Shown: positions 11,641 through 24,309 of the stretch, piece by piece
Numbering within the stretch: the stretch's first letter is position 1
Layout of the letters: each line of letters begins with the position of its first letter
Assembly (NCBI GenBank): GCA_024138015.1
Contig: JAMXBB010000001.1
Location: 127,643,560 to 127,707,559 of the forward strand
Direction: 5' to 3'
Source: Lumnitzera littorea
Taxonomy: Eukaryota > Streptophyta > Magnoliopsida > Myrtales > Combretaceae
Length of the DNA: 64,000 nucleotides
Notes under the pieces: model-generated
The model's database searches: none
The model's input: only the letters and a program-made list of their open reading frames with translations
Told to the model about the DNA's origin: nothing
Program-made: the position numbers and the translations under genes

Positions 11641-12340
11641 AACCATTCCAAGAAAACTCCTTACGTCCAACATCATAGTAGGCTATTTCCACTCGACCAT
11701 CACTTTGACTTTCTCGGGATCTACTGAAATTCCATCACCAGATACTATATGCCCCAAGAATGAATTTTATCTAATCATAAATCACATTTACTCAACTTAG
11801 CATACAATTTATTATCTCTTAACTTTTGCAAAGCTAAACATAAATGATCTGCATGTTCATCTTTAGTTTTCGAATATATTAGAATATCATCAATAAACAT
11901 AACAACAAATTTATCCAAATAAGGTTGGTAGATCCAATTCATCGAATCCATAAACAAAGCTAATGCATTTGTCAACCAAAAGGTATCACCAAACTCAAAG
12001 TGCTCGTATCTTGTTCGAAAGGCTGTCTTTGGCACATCCTCAAGTTTAATTCGTAATTGATGGTATACAAATCTTAAATAAACCCATGAAAATACGATGT
12101 CTTTGTACAACTAATCAAATAAATCATTAATCTAAGATAATGGATATTTATTCTTAATAGTCATCTTATTTATCTCTTGATAATCAATACATAATTTCAT
12201 GGTTCTATCTTTCTTTTTCACAAATAATACTAGTGCTCCCTAAGGAGACATACTAGGTCAACTGAATCCTTTATCCAATAGCTCCTGAAGTTACTTCTTT
12301 AATTCTTGAAGTTCTATTGGTGATATCTAATACAGAGCTT
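11641..12340 (-). pseudogene. Chromovirus reverse transcriptase (decayed)
   Basis: The frame begins with IELQELKK near 12320 and continues through LFVKKKDRTMKLCIDYQEIN (Trp of the family motif SPWG changed to a stop at 12240-12242). The segment at 11775-12110 is open and holds YHQLRIKLEDVPKTAFRTRY, a damaged 'PFGLTNAP' region, and the catalytic box FIDDILIYSK (about 11870-11900) with both aspartates kept. It lies downstream of the protease and upstream of RNase H, as in gypsy pol. It is broken by stops and small shifts. Confidence 0.85.
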
Positions 12341-12616
12341 TGGATATTGGTTTAATTCCTGGCACCAACTCTATAGTAAAATCTAACTCTCGATGCAGAG
12401 CTAAACTAGGTAAATCATTTGGAAAAAATCAAGAAATTCACACACTACAAGTATTTCAAACACTTTCGAAGTCTACTCCTTTCCTTCTACAGCAAATATC
12501 CAGCAACTGTCATTCCTCAATAACCTCATTCATTTCTTCACTTACTTTAACCATCGATAATCTCAATCTTTGCTCTCCAATCTTTCTCTGAAATATCACT
12601 TTACCTTCGTCTAAGA
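12341..12616 (-). pseudogene. Protease-to-RT linker of the chromovirus pol
   Basis: The minus strand continues the pol polyprotein between the retropepsin and the RT start. No independent domain is visible. An 83-residue open frame on the opposite strand at 12340-12591 is a shadow of this segment. Confidence 0.5.
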
Positions 12617-12895
12617 TTATAGTCTTATTTCGACAATCCATTTTAGCTTTATGTTAAACAACCAATCTATACCCACAATAATATCATAACCTTTTAGTGG
12701 CAAAACTATCGATTTTATCAAAAACTCTTTGCCTTGAATTTGTAATTGTCCAATATCTACTATTTTCCAGGTTAAAACTTGCTCACAGGTAGATGTTCTC
12801 ACTTCATAGGTAGCTTTAACTTCAATTGCATTAATTTTATTTCCCGAGACAAACTTTTGACTAATAAACAAATGTGAGTCTCCTATATCAAACAA
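12617..12895 (-). pseudogene. Chromovirus retropepsin (aspartic protease)
   Basis: The open segment reads MFDIGDSHLFIS at its start, corresponding to the catalytic D-T/S-G and following S-H-x-F-I-S of gypsy proteases, here with DIG in place of DTG. It goes on to VLPLKGYDIIVGIDWL, the typical D-I-I-L-G-M-D-W-L motif with small changes. In the intact polyprotein it would cut gag-pol into its parts. The changed active-site triplet and the flanking stops make it inactive. Confidence 0.8.
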
Positions 12896-13269
12896 TGCAT
12901 GCGCGATTCGTCTATTTATAAGTATATTTCTTGAAATAATTACTATTACAATAGTTACTTACCTTTTATGTAGTAGGTTTATGTTATGGATCCCCTTTGT
13001 ACTTAATACTTTCCTATGCACACACTATTCATATAAGTAAATAGGGGTATTAGTTTACATACTTGTTGCTAGACCTTAGTCAGTTTCATCAACTTCCATG
13101 TCATCATCTAAACCATCATAGTAATACTCCTCCATCTACTCATCGAACTCCTTGGTATCCCTTTCTATACTCTCTATTGCAAACAACCTGGCTAGTACAA
13201 TAGCCATCTTTGCTCCTCCAGACTTCTTAGCACCTTATCCAGCTTAACTTCAATAACTTAAAAAGTTTC

Positions 13270-14052
13270 TCGACATTCCACATCTATAACACTTCATGGT
13301 TTTCATCTTTAGACACTCTCTTGAGACATGATTTGGATTACCACACAAGAAACATTTACCCTCAGCTGAACACATTGCCGGGGAAAATGTTGAACTCCAC
13401 ACTTCCAATATTTCACATTCCCTCCATCATTATAAAAACTATAACCTATTTTGGTTTATGCAGGGGCACTAGACATTATTTCCAACTTCTTTCCTTTCAA
13501 ACCCAAGCTACTACTTGTACTTGGAGATGACCTTCTAAAGGCAGGTCTAAACCAAGCTACTCCTCTTAACTTCTTACTCCATTCACTTTGCATGGTCAAT
13601 CGATTGTTCTCCAACTGCCGCGCCTTGTCCACAACTTCATAGTAAGTAGTAAACCGATAGTCCATCAATTTATATCTCATAGTCAAGTCAAATCCATAAA
13701 GAAAAAGATCCTTCTTCAACACCTAATTATCTCAGTATGACTCGAGCTCATATTGTAACAACCTATTGAACTTTTTTCATAATATGCTACACTCATAGTA
13801 CCCTTCTTTTTTTCCATCAACTACCGAGTCATCTAATTTTGTACACTTACAAGGAAATATTCTTTCTTAAATTCCGCTCTAAATACCTGCCAAGTAATGA
13901 GGCCAATAAACGATCTTACTTTTGAATCCCACCAAACTCGAGCTCCCATTTTTAATAAGAAGGTTCTATAAGAAACTTTTTGGTTATCTAAAATCCTAAA
14001 CACCTCAAAACTGCACTCAATCTACACTAACCAATCGTCAACTAGGGTAGGC
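13270..14052 (-). pseudogene. Chromovirus gag, C-terminal part with zinc knuckle
   Basis: Gag builds the cytoplasmic particle that packages the element RNA. A frame with FLYGFDLTMRYKL and YEVVDKARQLENN (13456-13722) is the usual C-terminal capsid region. Towards lower coordinates a CCHC zinc knuckle, KCFLCGNPNHVSRECLK, lies near 13310-13355, followed by a second, damaged knuckle. Upstream (13722-14052) a frame with stops carries WWDSKV and ITWQVFRAEFKKEYF. The N-terminal part lies beyond solo LTR copy B. Confidence 0.8.
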
Positions 14053-14057
14053 TTTCC

Positions 14058-16973
14058 TGTAAGCCCTAAAGCCAAGTCAAGTAACCGTAGGTTTGAGCTT
14101 AAAATCCAAGGTTTAGGACGATCGGCTAAGGGATCCGATCAAACTCAAATTATAAACTATTTAGCAAAATACCAGTAAAAATGACTCTGTAAACTTAAAT
14201 TTAAGAAAATAAGTAGTAAAATAGGAGACTATAAAATTTTCAAATTTTACGCATAATAACTGCTAATTACCGAAAAGGCGAAAAGTGTAATATAATAACT
14301 AATAAATTATTAGAGATAGATTATATGTATACTAAAAATTTTAGAATGACCAAAATAATATTTAGGAATGTTCACGTGTACCCCACATGCATTTACGTGT
14401 AGATAAAAATACGCGTAATTAGTGAAATAGGCCGAAAACTAAGCAAATAATTAAAGAAAAATATAAAATAATTATGAAAAAATCAAAAGAAGATAAGCTG
14501 TAATAAGATCAGGTCGTGACAAAAAAAGAAAAAAAAATAACCAATAAGAATTGGACAAACAAAAAGCCAAAAATCAAGAAAATTGGGCAAAATCCTATCA
14601 AATTAATGCACATTAATTACTACAATTGTCTATAAATAAGGAAAAAATTTCCAGAAGTCATTTGGCCAGTTTGAGATCTGAGAAAAATCGAAACACTGAA
14701 AAAATCGAGAGAAAATCCAGAAAATAGAAAAAAAAAAAAAACTGTGCAGATTAGGCAAGTGAACCAAAACCACCACCCACCACCACCTGGGACCAAACCA
14801 CCACCACCACTCTACACTAGAACCACCGCCTGGACCGGTCGACAACATTGGACCGGGTTTAGACGGCCCAAAAGCTTCGAACCAGTTAGTCATTTATTCA
14901 CCCGATTTTTGTATAATTTTGTAAAATTATTTATTTTGCCTAGAAAATTATGAAACTTGTTATTCTGAGGTTTCATTGTATGTAGATTTAGGAAAAAATA
15001 TTGATTTAGTTTAATTATGTCTGGAAATATAGGTTCCTTAACAAATTGTTCAAAACCGAGCATGATTAAACCGGAAAATAAATAGGCTTAGGGATGTAGT
15101 TTGGAGTTCAAAATTTTTTTGTAGGATGCTCATATGATGTATAACAGTGCTATGAAGCCATTTTTTTAAAATTAATTTTCAAAATTTTTAAGTTAATTTT
15201 TAACCCTAAAATGATGGTAAAATTGGGTGATTTAGGGTTAATTAGGTGATTAGGATGTTAATTACTGATTTGGATCTTAATTAGATGTTTAAGGAAGTTG
15301 ATCTCTGTAGTGGAATCCTAATCCTAGCCTTTAGGTACTAAGTATGGTTAATTAAAGAAATTAGGTAAGTAATATAAGAAATTAGTAATATGTAAAAGTG
15401 TAAATTAATAAATCTAAAAAAATAAGGTTATTTAGATAATATTATAATTGAAATCAGAAAAATAATAAATCTAAAATAATATTTAATTTTAAGTAAATAT
15501 CTCAAAATGTAAGATTTTTACACATCGAGAATAAATCCGATACCTCAGTTAGGGTTAGCGTGTACCGAATAGTTTAGAATACCAAAATTACGACCCAATA
15601 GGATATTTGAATACCCGAGCGTAATGTGATTAATGTCACATTGGGATTCAAGCCTAATTACGACTTAGGAATTAAAACTAGAATCTAGTTTAGGAGCCGA
15701 ACCCCGAAATAGAATACAACGAATCATTAATACGTTATAGGTATACATGAGGAAAATAAGTTACATTATGAATTAGAATAAGAATCCATAAAATATAATT
15801 ACTAAAATGACCTATTTGTATTATAGGATACCCAGATACAAATCAACTCGCAACTAGAGGATCGAGCGATCGAGCAAATTCAAGTAAGTTGGGTTATTGC
15901 TTATTGTAATAGAGTACTAGTTTTGTACTACTCGGAGACTTAGGCTTGTATATGATTGTGATTGTAAATAGTTTGCGCATGTGCTTGATGTATCTGAATT
16001 CGTGCTGGAATTTGTACTGTGAATGATTTTGTGACTGATTGAATTGATATGAACTTGTTTGAACACCTTAACCGGAATTTAATCTTAGTCGACCCCAATA
16101 ACCGAAAATGTCATGCATTGCAACCCGTTAGGGGATCATAGGACTCTCCAACCAAATACCGACCCCTTCGAAAGCGATAGCGCAGGATTGCAAAATGGTC
16201 CCTTCTTCATCCTCAATCGAACTAAGTGATAGGAGAGGAGGTCGCGGCGAGGGTGAAGTCAATGGTTCGAAGGTAGTCGCGGGAGGAGCGAGGTCTCCAT
16301 TACACAAGCCTGGGTTTGGTTGTAAGCTGCTGCATAACATGGAACTCCTCAACCCGGATTGGAGCGGGTGAAATTTCTCTGATTTCACAACGGACCAGAC
16401 TACGTTGTGCGATGACACTTGATTGTTGCATTGCATGAAAATAATTGTTTGATAACCCTGTTTGTGCTTGTATGCATTCATGAGTCTCCAATTCAACTTA
16501 CTAAGCTGTAGTTGCTCATACCCTTATAGATCCTTTTGCAGGTTCTGATTTGTAATCTCTTCAAGTACTATGCCACCCTACAATTATCCAGAGGTTAGTC
16601 CGTTTGAAGCCAGGGGTGTGAGGACCAAGATACTTAATATAATGTGTGACTAGAGTGACCTTGTAATTAGGAATGAAAGACTAATAGTTATTGTGTAATC
16701 TAGTGAACTGTCATGTTTGTGTAAAACTTCCTGGGAAGCTCTGTGGAGACTTATATATATATATATATATATATTATTATAAATGTTTATTAGAAATGAT
16801 GATAATTATCATGATTGTCATATAATTATTAATCGAACTGTTTACTTCAAAGCGAGGAGTCGTCGACGCCTTGTGTAGATTCATGTCTATGGTAGGCATT
16901 GTGAGGCCAGTTACTATCATAGAATGGTTTACACAGCGAAACTGTTGCAACTCTGTGACTTCGGGGCGTAACA
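14058..16973 (+). mobile_element. Solo LTR, copy B of the 2.9-3.1 kb family
   Basis: It starts TGTAAGCCCTAAAG and ends GGGGCGTAACA, flanked by perfect 5-bp duplications 'tttcc' (14053-14057 and 16974-16978). The TATA box is at 14631-14638. The CCACCACC-rich leader lies near 14770-14830, the conserved core at about 16100-16420 and an (AT)n tract at 16751-16774. No internal retroelement domain is present. It is inserted in the gag gene of the chromovirus. It closely resembles copy A along its whole length, for example 'ctataaaattttcaaatttta' near 14229. Confidence 0.9.
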
Positions 16974-16978
16974 TTTCC

Positions 16979-17292
16979 CATTTCAACTTCAAATACCAAT
17001 TAACCATTATAAATTCAAGAGGCCAATTTGCCTCATTCCTCTCGGTTCAACCTTTGGTTACCCTGATTTACAGCATTTCCACCTGTAATTAGATGCTGAA
17101 TCAAAGCTCCTTATTACTTTATCATAGTGTTCATATTAGCTAATGTTTGCCCAAATTGAGTTGGATCCATCATATTTGGTGGAGCTAGTGGTAGTACGTT
17201 ATTTCTAGGTGGTTCTGGAGGATTAGGATGATTAAGAGGTGGTAAACATTCTCAAGTTGGTCATTCCCATTTGTGTTTGCTTCCTCAGCCAT
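16979..17292 (-). pseudogene. Chromovirus gag, N-terminal part
   Basis: On the minus strand an ATG at 17292-17290 begins MAEEANTNGNDQ. It is followed by Pro-rich sequence and PNMMDPTQFGQTLA, a common style of chromovirus gag N-terminus. A small frameshift occurs early (near 17250). The segment runs into the target duplication of solo LTR B and resumes at 14052. The start was chosen because it is the first ATG after the presumed leader and is followed by gag-like composition. Confidence 0.65.
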
Positions 17293-18760
17293 AATTATAA
17301 TTATAATTACAATAACTAACTAACCCTGCACTTACAACCTATATACCAACAGTTAGTATCAAATCAAAGTAACTTGTATCCACATATAGATTGAAAATTC
17401 CTTGCAATTGCAATATCTAAAACGATAACAAGTCTTCCAGTAAGAATTTCTATCCACATAAGACTTGTTGTAATATCTCATCCCTGTACATAAAACAATA
17501 ATAATCATACATCACCTATCACATATTCCATAATATGCTCAAATACACCTGTATATCATAAGCTCATAAAGACTTCCACCTGTAATATTATGCCATCACA
17601 ATTTCACTTCATCTCCTATAATCAATTCTTGTAATTATATCTCATACAAATACTAGAAAATAAAAATATACTTTACTATTTCATAGTTACATACTCTTTG
17701 CATAATACATTTGATAACTTAAACTTTACATCCAAAAAATTACATAAGCTTTACTTATAACTTAAGTTTACATATTCGATCACCTTTGTACATAACTTCT
17801 ATTTACATTTCCATTATATACATACAGGAGTTTATTTACATTTCCAAAAAACTAAACATCAAAAGAGTACAAAAGTACATACAAAAGGTCAAAGGCACAT
17901 CAAAAAGTCATCAGGGGACCTAGATACATCAAAATCAACTGGGTTATATGATATCAAAAGTCCTAAACAAAGTAAGTCGTGTTATGCCACTAACTACTAA
18001 CTCCTTTAGTTATTCAAACCTTCTGAAACTGCCACATCTTCTATAGGAAACCAATCATCTTGTTCATCTTCCTCAAAGTATGAACTTATTATCACTAATT
18101 CAGGAGTTTCAAGTATCACAATCACTTCCTACACTACATCCTACTTCATTCTCTGAAACAAGTTCCACTTCAATCTCTACTTCAAATTCCTCTTTCGGAT
18201 CCTCTTCAAGACCCTCCTCATCACTTACTCCTACATTTGGCTGAAAATTCTACGATGAATTCTCAAGTGGCATCGTAAGGGGTTCATGTTTCAGAGACTT
18301 AGTGCTATTTCTATATCTACATTTTCTACTATAGCAAATATAGGAAACCACTCAATGAAGATAATCTCTAGGAATATATGGAATACCTAAAGGTACCTAA
18401 TCAAAACCTGAAGAATAATTTTTATGTACTTCCACAATAGCAGGAAAACATAATACAGGAATTATCACAAACAAAATCTCCTTATCTTGCAAACACTTCT
18501 TTTTAAAAGCAACTATAGCAATATACTCATTATATACAAGTCTTAACCCATCCATCATCAACTTCCACTCATCCTTCATACTAAAAGACATCTCATGCTT
18601 ATAATTATCGGTGATCTCATGAATAGTATGAAACAACATCCAGTTAGCCATATCCAATAACAACTTCAATAATCAAATTCAATAATCAATAGGAGGTGCA
18701 TCATCTTCTCAACTAAATTGCAACCATGCATAAAAAAGACCATTATTACAGTTTCACATA
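17293..18760. other. Unresolved repetitive stretch with an unidentified minus-strand ORF
   Basis: The first ~100 bases should be the chromovirus leader; 'tttgatactaactg' on the minus strand near 17370 may be a decayed tRNA-Met primer site. 'TGTAATATCTCATCCCTG' near 17470 (plus) resembles an LTR start but no partner end was found. On the minus strand 18397-18669 is open for 90 residues (including KHEMSFSMKDEWKLMMDGLR and EILFVIIPVLCFPAIVEVH). After one stop it continues VPLGIPYIPRDYL, then acidic sequence to about 18110. I do not recognise this protein. Confidence 0.35.
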
Positions 18761-20883
18761 AAAAGATATTTAAAATCAAATCCAAAAATATAAATGACCA
18801 TATATAATGCCTTTTTGTTGCTATGAAATATTACGGTACGTGAATGGAATGAGATTATAAGTCCATTGCATATAATTTTAGTATATAAACTAATATTTTT
18901 GCAAAAGAGAATTCTTTAATGATTCCATCATATCATATAATATATGCTAGAAAATTTGTGATATGGACAAATATTTGTTCAATTGAAATATTATATGCTA
19001 GATGATATATTATTTTAATAGTCCTATAGACGAATTTTATGCTAGATAAAATATATGGATGTAATAAAATATTAATTGTGATGGTAGATGTATTATACTC
19101 TAGATAAATTGATAGGTGGACTTTAATTTGATTTCGGATGCACATAATCTTTGTAATCTTGCTGGCTTTAATTTGAGAACTGATTACCGGATAAACAGAT
19201 CCGGTCCACGTGAAGTACTATGCCAAATTCATCTTTGCCGCGGCAATTTTTTTTTACTAATAGGGAATGAAAAAATAAATAAATGAATAAATAAAAGAAG
19301 ACAAGGTAGGTAACGGAGAGTTAAGAGATAACAGCACTTTGCTTTAGTCTTGCTCAGTTGCCTTGTGGTGCAATCTTTTAGGAAGGGATAGCAATGGGAC
19401 AGGATCCCTGTGACAGCCAATTATCCGTATATGTGAAAGAGAAAAATACAATGATTTTGTAAAATTTCTTATTAATAAATAAAAATATTTGAGACAATAA
19501 ATATAGTGTAAGTGGGAGAGAAAAAGAGAATAATTTCACAAAATTATTCATTTGCTATTAATATTATTAAGTTAAATCATTGAAGTATATATTTTAATAT
19601 TTATTCTCAATGTATTTTAGGAATAGTTGAGAAAATGTATAAAAAAAAAATTTGTTGAGACTTCAATAATATAGATATAGATAACAGAAGATAAGATTTA
19701 AATAATAAAATAAATAAATAAAATATAAAAACAAAATTCCAGTTCATTTATAGTTTCTTTATTATGGTTGACGGACATGGCCCATCATGGGTGGTTTTAG
19801 AATGTGATAGTGGAGAAATAATATAAGTAATTAGAGTGAATTGGAGTTATTTCATACCTTTTATAGGGTAGATAAAAGTTAAAAAGATGGGAAGCTTCGC
19901 AATTCACGGAAAATTTAGATTTATAATTATTAATAAAGTAAGTGTAGGGGTCAATTTGTAAACCTGCGGAGAAAACAAATTGTTTCTTAAATGCCTAAGG
20001 CATTGGGAAAAAATAAAATAAAATTGTCAACTAGGAAATGATTCTTCCCATTTGATTTTTCTGAATTTATTTCTTTTTTATATCATCAAGTGTAATCAAT
20101 AATTAAAATTAAATGAAAGATAATATCTCTCTATTTACTTTTCCTTCATTTACAAATCAATTATTGATATTATCTTAATATAAAAATGAAGATTTAGGTT
20201 TTAAACATTCTTGAAATTTTTACACGTCAAATATTGGAGGAATGTCCCTGAGGAAAATGCCATTCCCATAGAGGAAAAGGAAAATACTATGCCCATTATC
20301 ATTAGCTACCGAAACGAATGAAGCAGAACCGCAATTCAAGGAATCAATTGACAAAACATGTGCATCAAAACCGAACGAATCATTTCAAAAAAGAAGTAGG
20401 AAAGAGCCTCATCGGGAGAATTTAGAGATAATTGGAAATATCTAGATTCTAAAGTCGGTGGTTGGAGTTGATAGAGGAACTTTATAGTTGCTTTTTTTTC
20501 CCTGCAATAGGAAATCCTACTTCTGGAACGTCCCTCTAGAAAGCAATTGGTTTGAAGTTATTTCACCTTTAAGGGTTAGTGATTTCTTTTGAAAAATAGT
20601 AAATTTATCTTTTTTTTCTTTATCCATCCTCGAAAACTGATTGTGTTGCTTTTTTGTTTTCTCATGGATTATGTTTACGGTTGTTTGCGCTTAACTAAAT
20701 AAGTAAAATAATAAGCCACTCGTTATATATTCCACGATGAGAAAAACATATGAAGAAGAGCAAAATTTTGTATTTATAATAACTTAACAGTGACACCTAT
20801 AAACAAATTCTTTTTTTTTTTTTCATTTTATCATTAAGCTTAATCTAGACATATGAATAAGATTTAATAGTGTGTGTGTATTA

Positions 20884-20890
<7 letters not shown>

Positions 20891-20916
<26 letters not shown>
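20891..20916. repeat. (AT)n microsatellite
   Basis: An uninterrupted AT dinucleotide run. Confidence 0.95.
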
Positions 20917-21672
20917 GCATTTTATATTATATATAATACATAACATATGTCAATTAATTTGTTGTAAAAAAAATATTGTATGCACTATGTGTAAGGAATA
21001 AAATTTGTGGTCTAATTTATTATCAAATTATTTCCAAAGAATTATGTCAAAATACTTTATTCAAAACATATTATATATTATGTCATTCAGTATTGTTTTG
21101 TATTATACAAGATTATTATTGTTGATAGTTATTTCTAATATATGGGCCCGTGATCTCAAATCAATCGACACAAAGTCAAATAAGCCCAATTTAAGTAAAC
21201 TCAAACTTTATAGAAGATAAAGCCCAAGTGAAATTTCACAGCCAGAGCAAATTTTAACACCCCGCTAAGGGCATTTTATTTTGTAGGAAATTTAAATCAA
21301 GAAATCTCTATCGGCAATTCAATGGAGCAAAAGTGACACCTCAACAACCATTATAATTGATCTTCTTTACACATATAGAGTAACATTTGTAGTATACGGT
21401 ACTCAGTTACATTTCAAGCATGATAAAAAAGTCATATATTGTGTAATATATTATATAATTTTTATTGTATGTAGATACCTTTTATCAATGTAAAAAGTAT
21501 TTTTTGTAACAATTATACTTTTTGGTTTTCTTTTACCGATTACATCACAACTTGAGAAGAAAGGAATTGAATTTAATTCATTAGATTGAGATCGGTTTTC
21601 ATATTGCTAAATCCCAATAGCACTCACTTATTGTGAGTTAAATTGAATAAATATTAAATAAAACTATTCTTC

Positions 21673-21718
21673 CACTTATGACAGCAAAATGCCATCACTT
21701 ATGACAGCAAAATGCCAT
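21673..21718. repeat. Exact 23-bp tandem duplication
   Basis: The 23-bp unit starting 'cacttatgacagcaaaatgc' occurs twice head to tail without a mismatch. Confidence 0.95.
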
Positions 21719-22497
21719 TACTGTAGTAGTTACTATATTACAATCCTCAAGTTCCATCGTCTATTAGTTATAAACTTTCAAAATTTGTCTTGAAAGCTCT
21801 TTTGCAAGCATATTGTAGTCTTTTAAAGACAGATTTTTCTATTTTTAAAAAGCCGAATATTTAGTAATGCGGTTGTGTTCCACCCCCCAACCCCCACCCC
21901 CCACAACAAGTTTGAACGTATCATAAACTAAGAAATCAAACTAAATATTTTAGTTTAAAACTTTTCCAAAGCAGAAATAAGCTAGTAAAAAAAAATAACA
22001 ATAAAAGAATGAAAGGTTTAATTTAGTCTGATTTGGTTTTCCAGAAATAGATTTAAGGTGCCTGGCTCCATTAAATTACTTGTACCATTAGTATATTCTA
22101 AATGATCAAAGTACAATAGATGTGTGGAAAGATTATTAGAAATGTGAATAGTAAATAATAATTATGGCAAAAATCTGGTGTTTGGGTATCAAAGAGCTTT
22201 TCGATGTGAACAATTACTTTAAAATAATCTTGAAAAGAGAGTTATTTATTGAAAAAATTAGAGGGATGCACGCATGTAATATGTGTGCCGCAAAAGAAAA
22301 TTAAGTTGGTTAAATACAAACCTAACTAAATAAAATATGAAGATTTATAAGAGAAAGATTTGAGTTTGTATTGATGAGAATAGTGTGAAATTACGGTGTC
22401 CTAGTTTTCTTTTAGTAGGGTAATGGAAAAGCTTAGTTAAGTAAAACAAAAAATAAATAAATAAGAAAATTTTAAGAGAACCTAAGGTAAGGAAGCG

Positions 22498-22611
22498 AAA
22501 AAAGGTTCTCACATTTTAATATCATTATCATAGACTAACAAAAGTAACTTGTACAAAAAAGGTTCTCACATTTTAATATCATTATCATAGACTAACAAAA
22601 GTAACTTGTAC
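22498..22611. repeat. Exact 57-bp tandem duplication
   Basis: A unit from 'aaaaaaggttctcac' to 'gtaacttgtac' is present twice (22498-22554 and 22555-22611) with no differences. This implies a recent slippage or unequal-exchange event, or an assembly duplication. Confidence 0.95.
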
Positions 22612-22687
22612 ATTTACCAATGTCAAATATGAAAGCATGCGCAAGAAATTTTCTTTTTAGAAATACATACGCACGTAAATACATACA

Positions 22688-22707
22688 TATATATATATAT
22701 ATATATA
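22688..22707. repeat. (AT)n microsatellite
   Basis: A short uninterrupted AT run. Confidence 0.9.
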
Positions 22708-24309
22708 AAGTCGATTGGAGATTAAGTAATTATAGATTATTTATCATCCCATAAAACTACCTATTCAACTTTAATATGATACAATTCAACAAAAATATCA
22801 ATATTAAAATAAATTTATTAAATTATAAATAATATACATTATAGATAAATTCATCAACTTATCTCTCCTTTCTCTCTCCCATCCCTCATCCCACGTTTTA
22901 AGGCCATCAACCATTCCTACTCCCAGAAACTGTTGCTGTCCTGAAATTACGGCTCCTTCTCTCTCCAACGTTTCCTTTTCCTTTCTTTCACATCTTCCAA
23001 AAACCAACCCTAGATCATTTGAACCCTGCAAATCCCTTTATCAAATCCAATTTACATTGTAAATATCAAATATACACTCTCCCTTAGGCATAAATTTCCA
23101 AATAGTTTGTGTAGTCTAGGGTTGGTGGTTTTTTTTTTTTTTTCTTTTTTCCTGTTAAGACAGAACGAAATTGATTTTTTTTTTTTTATTTTGTACCTTG
23201 TTGCTTCAATTGATGATGAAATTGCATAAGGTGATGATAAATATTTAAAATCTTCGCCAAATCTTGAACTTAAAGATCTCATTTTTTATGTTTCATGATT
23301 CCTTTTTCATTATGTTTTTATCTTAAAATTTTATGTTATTTGTTGTATTGTGGTTTTAAAGTTAATTCTTTAATGTATTTAGCATTATTGATTTTTGAGT
23401 AAGAGTATATAAACTGTAGATGAAATTGATAACTTTTAGTATTATGTTATCAATGTCTCATTTCTAATTGGAAAAATAATTAAGAATTTCGATTTCAATT
23501 AAAAAAAAAAAGTAATTTTGACTCTTGATTATTAATTCAATGTTCACTAATAGTGTTTTCTATGAAATTTCAAGTACTTGAGTTCAATTGTAATACGATG
23601 AGAAAATAAAAACAATTCTTGGTGATGTTCATTTCATGGTGCAAATCCCTAAAAGATTTGGTAATATTTTGAAACATCAATCCAACGCATAAAAAATTTC
23701 ATAAGAGCTTGATGGCACTGGCATCTCTTTCTTGGTGTTAGATTATTACCCTCATATTCCTCAATCAAATCTCTCAAAAACCATGATTTTAACTTTTGCA
23801 TGGCAAGTTTTATCATATTTAGATGTGATTTGAATGTATTCATTTTCTCTTACGTTACTAAGGAAAAAAAAAAAATTGTATTCGTCTTAATTATTGTGTT
23901 TAGAGAAGTGTTGTTCAAAATTACAATTAGGATTTTGTGTTACACTTACCACTGCTTGACTTATGTCATGGTGTGGATCGAAGGAATGCAACAGCATTTC
24001 AACTTGGTTCCTAACAAGAAACTGATTCCAACCAATGCAATCATTTGATAATCACCAATAAGTTAATGTTTTGATATTTTTCTTTTTGAAGGGAGAAACT
24101 AAAGTGTTTTTAACAAATTTTAACTTTAATTTAAGTGTTATTTTTTGTTGCAGATAAAATCAAAGACTTTAAACTCATGATAAGGTGTGAAAGGTATCCA
24201 TTTACACTTGGTATTATAAAGCGTAAAGTTTTAACTTTTACCTTATCTTGGTTTTATTTATTGTATTAATTCAAATATTTTGCTGATTTTTTTTTTAACT
24301 TTTTGTCGT

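Larger units (their letters stand above)
18761..24309. other. AT-rich intergenic region
   Basis: No gene is supported here. Open frames are short, AT-driven and without recognisable motifs. Small repeats are listed separately. The polypyrimidine-rich strand near 22850-23000 and the T tracts near 23130-23190 look like noncoding DNA. A 64-residue minus-strand frame at 23649-23843 has no recognisable domain. Confidence 0.6.

Noticed and set aside
16252..16290. 'ggttcgaaggt' as a tRNA B box in the solo LTR core
   Set aside because: No A box or cloverleaf could be built around it, and the copies do not end in an A-tail.
16128..16496. 122-residue minus-strand frame over the conserved core of LTR copy B
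   Set aside because: The frame is not kept in copies A, C, D and E, and it lies antisense to the LTR; DNA conservation alone explains it.
23649..23843. Minus-strand frame next to the dehydratase remnant as part of that gene
   Set aside because: It is on the opposite strand and has no dehydratase motif.
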